Assembly: GCA_020152595.1 (NCBI GenBank)
Contig: JAIGNY010002020.1
Coordinates: forward strand, 401,001 to 465,000
Length of the DNA stretch: 64,000 nt
Direction of reading: 5' to 3'
Source of the DNA: Chiridota heheva
Taxonomy: Eukaryota > Echinodermata > Holothuroidea > Apodida > Chiridotidae
Positions 59,856-64,000 of the stretch are shown here, piece after piece. Below the pieces are notes generated by a model. The model saw only the letters and a program-made list of their open reading frames with translations, made no database searches and had not been told where the DNA came from. The position numbers were made by a program, and so were the translations under genes. Within the stretch, counting starts at the first letter, position 1. Each line of letters opens with the position of its first letter.

Positions 59856-61910
59856 ATATACATTTTGGTTCATGTGTGTATTACAGTGTTTAAGTTATAA
59901 GCGACACAAAATTAATTGTTGCATACGCAAACATGCACACACACACCCATACGTGCTTCACATCTGATCGAGGACCTTGGCATCAAACTATCCATTTGAG
60001 GACTCAATGATACAGACCAATAATGCAGTAGTGGAGCTGAAACAATTGTTGTTTATCATTGTTAATTGCTTGTGCACTAGGGAACTTGAAAAGTAAACAA
60101 AAATACAGTCCTGATTTATGTTATCTTTTTAAGGACATGAAACAAAATTTTAGGTTTTGCTAAGCAACTAAGGACCCTGGACAAGATCTGATACATCTAT
60201 TCATCTAAGGACTTCTGTGTGTATTATATAATTTTCAGTTTTTTTAAACAACTAAGGACTCGCGGTGAATCAGCTAGGTAAACTGTGTTAAGAATTTGAG
60301 GCAAAATCCTTCTAAAAAATAAATCAGTGTGGAATTTTTAGCACTCTGAGGATAATGTGAAATTAATGTCAGATTCAACTGGTTTATTAAGGACATCTGT
60401 AAAACTTCTCAAGCGCCATCTTAAATGAAAGACTTTCTTGTTTATAGCAAAAACGTGTAAGGACGTGTGTTCAGGTTGTCAAACACGACCTGGGTCCTTA
60501 AACGATTGGTGTGTTGTCAGGTCAAGGTCCTTAAATGAATATCAAAGCAAACGCACCCACCCACCCATACACAACCACAAGGAGATGCAAAAATCACCAA
60601 ATTTTGTCCTGTTCCAAAAACTTATAGACCCCTAATCCCTAATATGAGGTCATCATATGAGACCCCTCTGGTGGGCCACCACCATCCCCCTTATATCAAA
60701 GGGGTGGCTATGTAGTGTAGGAGGTACAGGCAGTTATTTGCCAATACAGCAAAGTGTCTACAATATCTCATCCCAACATATATGTATATGTGGGTGATGA
60801 GATAATTATTGTAAATTATACACAACCAGACAGCAAACAGTGTGTGGAGATAAGGTGATGAACAAAATGTCTTCATATAGTACAGCATGTCCAAGGAGGT
60901 ACCCTTCTTGGTATGTCTTCATTTCTTAGGGTATTAATGCAAGGAGTAATACCTCCTTGATTAATGCATACCGGTACTGCATATAATATAATACACTTTA
61001 AAGGAATATTCCTATGAATTTTTGTATGTATTTAAATTATACATATATAAGACGGGTGTACTGTAATTAAAATAGATCAACAGCCTTTCTTATAAAATCA
61101 ATTAAGATTTTGATCTTTTTTGAGCATAAATGTAACAAGACTTGAAGTGGGTGTTTCTCAGATTATGATAATATTATGGACTTCACACTTTCAGTGACCT
61201 CTTGGTCAGTCCAATTACATTCATTGGCACTGCACAGTAATGCATAGGGCCTGGACGTGTCAGCCTTCTGATTGTTAATGAAACAAAATCTATCCATGTC
61301 CTCGGTGAGAAATGCAACTTTGTGAGCTAAAGAGCGAATCTCGGATGAATACCTTCACTATATGAGGCTCCTCCGTGAATTTAAAATTATACTGCCAAGT
61401 TTGTTTGCACACTAAGAAAGAAAATCACAGAAAATCACAAACTTCAAGAGTACTAAAAATGTTATGTTGTCATCTTGCTTTTAATTTATTTACCTTTTTC
61501 GGATAAACAAAATTGTAACAATTTGATGTGAAGGCGCCAGATTCAGATAGCGCTACGGCTACTTTGCTGAAGGTAAGCAACCTTAAACTAAGCGACAAAC
61601 TCTGATTTTTTTTCACAGACAACAATAAGGCATACAACAAAAAGTATCTTCAGCGCATGGAAAATTATTTTCATACTTCAAAAAATGAAATCGTAACATT
61701 TTATTAACTAAATCACACACATCGGATACAAATCTGGTAGAAAACCTTCTTGGTCTACATGGTTAGTGTGTAAGGTATCAAATGATCAAAACTTCTCTAC
61801 CAGACTGACCTTGAGGTCACTGAAGTCACATATAATAATGAGCATACTGTATAAGCTCTGCTCTTGAGGCATAACATCCACAAAGCATTTTACATAAATT
61901 CACACATTAG
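59856..61910. other. Spacer, no gene seen
   Basis: No exon, RNA gene or clear repeat recognised on either strand. Confidence 0.35.
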
Positions 61911-61924
61911 TAACCTACCTGCAT

Positions 61925-62146
61925 GTACAGTAGATCCGTTGCAAGTACCCAAAACTATTTCAGGGTGATGCTCTTAGCCTAAGTGCAGCAAATAATACCA
62001 CAACATCTCAACTGCTCTAATGTTGAGCACTTGACAAAAGGAGCAGCAGGTTCCTAGTCATCTTGGTATTCGTCGACCCAGCATCACACCCTGGCCTACC
62101 AACTAACAGGCAGACACTCTACCACAGGGCCAACCAGTCAGCTCCT
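61925..62146 (-). mobile_element. tRNA-derived SINE
   Basis: On the minus strand the sequence starts GGAGCTGACTGGTTGG. It has an A-box-like TGGTAGAGTGTC (rc of 62113-62124) and a B-box-like GGTCGACGAATACC (rc of 62065-62078) about 35 bases apart, as in a tRNA-type RNA polymerase III promoter. A non-tRNA body follows to about 61925. There is no poly(A), and the 3' limit is a guess. Confidence 0.6.
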
Positions 62147-62689
62147 AAACTGTCAATTGTCTTCAATTATTCCCACAAAGACTGATCATAAGAAATGAAC
62201 TGTTCTTTCAAGGAAATATCACAAAAAGTGTAATCAACAAGGCCATCCTTAACATAATGTTTATTCTTTATTTGCTGAAACAGACCTTGCTCAAAAAAAG
62301 TTGGTGTCGGTAGATAGGCACAATTTCTGTTTTATTCAAATGAAAGATTTTCTGCATAGGCCTACTTTTCGCACTAGAAAAAAAAATATATATATTTAAG
62401 ACCAAAGGAAAACGATATTTGAGTAAGTACAGTAGGTATTTTGTTGGATTCGCAGGGCACAGCAAATAAAGAATTTTTAAAGCAGGCCCAACAGTATTAT
62501 AACTTTCCTTAAACTAATCTCTATCCTATTTGTAAATTCCATCATGCTGTCTGTTTTGTGGCTTTGCACATTATATAACTTACCTGTCAAATGGTTTGTT
62601 TGCAAAGCAGATTACACACTGCAGAAACAAACAAAAACTAAGCTGCAATAATTCATATAAGTACCTGAAAATGCTTTGGAAAAATTAAG

Positions 62690-63415
62690 GATTAGTTAAG
62701 GGGTCAAGCAAGTACATTTTCAATTAAAGAGGACTTCAAAGAATTAGCTCAGGGGTCAAGCAAGTACATCTTCAATTAAAGAGGACTTAAAAGGATTAGC
62801 TCAGGGGTCAAGCAAGTACATCTTCAATTAAAGAGGACTTCAAAGGATTAGCTCAGGGGTCAAGCAAGTACATCTTCAATTAAAGAGGACTTCAAAGGAT
62901 TAGCTCAGGGGTCAAGCAAGTACATCTTCAATGAAAGAGGACTTCAAAGGATTACAGTAGCTCAGGGGTCAAGCAAGTACATCTTCAATTAAAGAGGACT
63001 TCAAAGGATTAGCTCAGGGGTCAAGAGAGTACATCTTCAATGAAAGAGGACTTTAAAGGATTAGCTCAGGGGTCAAGCAAGTATATCTTCAATGAAAGAG
63101 GACTTTTAAAGGATTAGTTTAGGGGTCATGCCAGTACATCTTCAATGAAAGAGGACTTCAAAGGATTAGTTCAGTGGTCGAGCAAGTACATCTTCAATTA
63201 AAGGATTAGTTCGGGGTCAAGCAAGTATATCTTCAATGAAAGAGGACTTCAAAGGATTACTTTAGGGGTCAAGCAAGTACATCTTCAATGAAAGAGGACT
63301 TCAAAGGATTACAGTAGTTCAGGGGTCAAGCAAGTATATCTTCAATGAAAGAGGACTTTTAAAGGATTAGTTCAGGGGTCATGCCAGTATATCTTCAATG
63401 AAAGAGGACTTCAAG
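62690..63415 (+). repeat. 52-bp tandem array, about 14 copies
   Basis: The unit contains AGGGGTCAAGCAAGTACATC and AAAGAGGACTTCAAAGGATT; the period is 52 bases with some units 6 bases longer (ACAGTA insertion) or shorter. It does not code. Confidence 0.95.
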
Positions 63416-63867
63416 TTAAACAAAATAGTTAAGAAAGCATTCAAAAAAATTATTCCGCTAATGAAATATCTAAGTTTAAAGTTTGGTATTATTTGTGTAG
63501 AAATAACTGAAATCAGACTACAGTAGTCATAGCCTCAGATTCCTCAGCCTTTGTCCTGCAATTTTGTGGCTTATAAACCAAGGTCAAAAAAAGTAGAAAA
63601 ACTGAATCTAGGAAGGGTATTTATACATGTAATATACTGTACCACCTGAAGGATGTTTGAGGGAAAATAATTCAAATAGTGAAAAAATTAAATAAACCAT
63701 CTTTAAAATACAAAATATTGTTAAGAATGTGAGGATGAAGATACCAACTTTCCAGGGTAGACTTACTACACAAGTCATTTCTATACAGATAAGACAATCT
63801 TTAAACTTGAATATCTCCTTCACAGAATAAAAGTTTTGACAGCTTTCTTCACCATTTTTTCAAATAT

Positions 63868-63932
63868 TTTTTGAAGTCCTCTTCCATATAAGATAGACTT
63901 GCTTGATCCCTGAACTAATCCTTTAATGGTAT
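63868..63932 (-). repeat. Inverted single copy of the 52-bp unit
   Basis: Read on the minus strand this gives AAAGGATTAGTTCAGGGATC, then AAGCAAGTCTATC and GAAGAGGACTTCAA. It is a copy of the array unit in opposite orientation, 450 bases beyond the array. Confidence 0.85.
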
Positions 63933-64000
63933 ATGGACAGGTAGTAACCACTTTGCATAAGTTGACACAAATGCCTGTCATAAAGACTCACCACAAACAA

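Noticed and set aside
59630-59967. Tyr-Ile-His and Met-Tyr-Val-Cys frames
   Set aside because: Products of the (TATG)n microsatellite.

Overview
This window looks like genomic DNA of a marine invertebrate animal, probably a deuterostome such as an echinoderm. It is AT-rich, with spliced genes, long introns, many tandem arrays, LINE, SINE and MITE remnants and a BEL/Pao retrotransposon. The organism call is inference from style; no species marker was found.

The main host genes are two minus-strand members of one receptor family that resembles vertebrate GPR143 (OA1, the ocular-albinism G-protein-coupled receptor). Gene A has exons 1-4 at 33.87-33.62, 30.46-30.36, 24.34-24.25 and 21.00-20.88 kb. 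Gene B has exons 2-8 at 55.30, 51.98, 48.04, 47.17, 46.57, 45.94 and 42.56 kb, ending in a stop codon. Every junction has a GT donor, an AG acceptor and a matching codon phase, and the shared exons 2-4 have the same phases in both genes. Exon 1 of gene B is probably beyond the right edge. Exons 5-8 of gene A were not found and may lie beyond the left edge.

The left 15 kb, which would fall in a long intron of gene A, holds two plus-strand insertions. The first (1395-8063) is a young BEL/Pao LTR retrotransposon with 696-bp LTRs that differ at 2 sites, a 5-bp target duplication, and gag-protease and pol frames joined by a possible -1 frameshift site. The second (about 9.17-14.6 kb) is a decayed block of closely packed small genes that looks like the structural-gene part of a Polinton/adintovirus-like DNA virus or transposon. 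It contains small membrane proteins, a coiled-coil membrane protein, two tandem copies of a penton-like capsid gene and a larger protein with an internal 23/30-bp minisatellite. Most of these genes carry in-frame stops or frameshifts. No polymerase, integrase, protease, ATPase or major capsid gene is seen next to them.

The rest is repeat-rich host DNA. It includes a MITE-like family in three or four copies (16.6-20.9 kb), a degraded RTE-like LINE on the minus strand (25.65-28.74 kb), a LINE 3' fragment (31.4 kb), a 5'-truncated CR1-like LINE (48.7-49.96 kb), a tRNA-derived SINE (62 kb), a possible foldback-like element at the right edge (62.7-63.9 kb), and arrays with units of 20, 22, 24, 29, 30, 43, 52 and 85 bp. 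Most long open frames elsewhere come from these repeats and are not genes.
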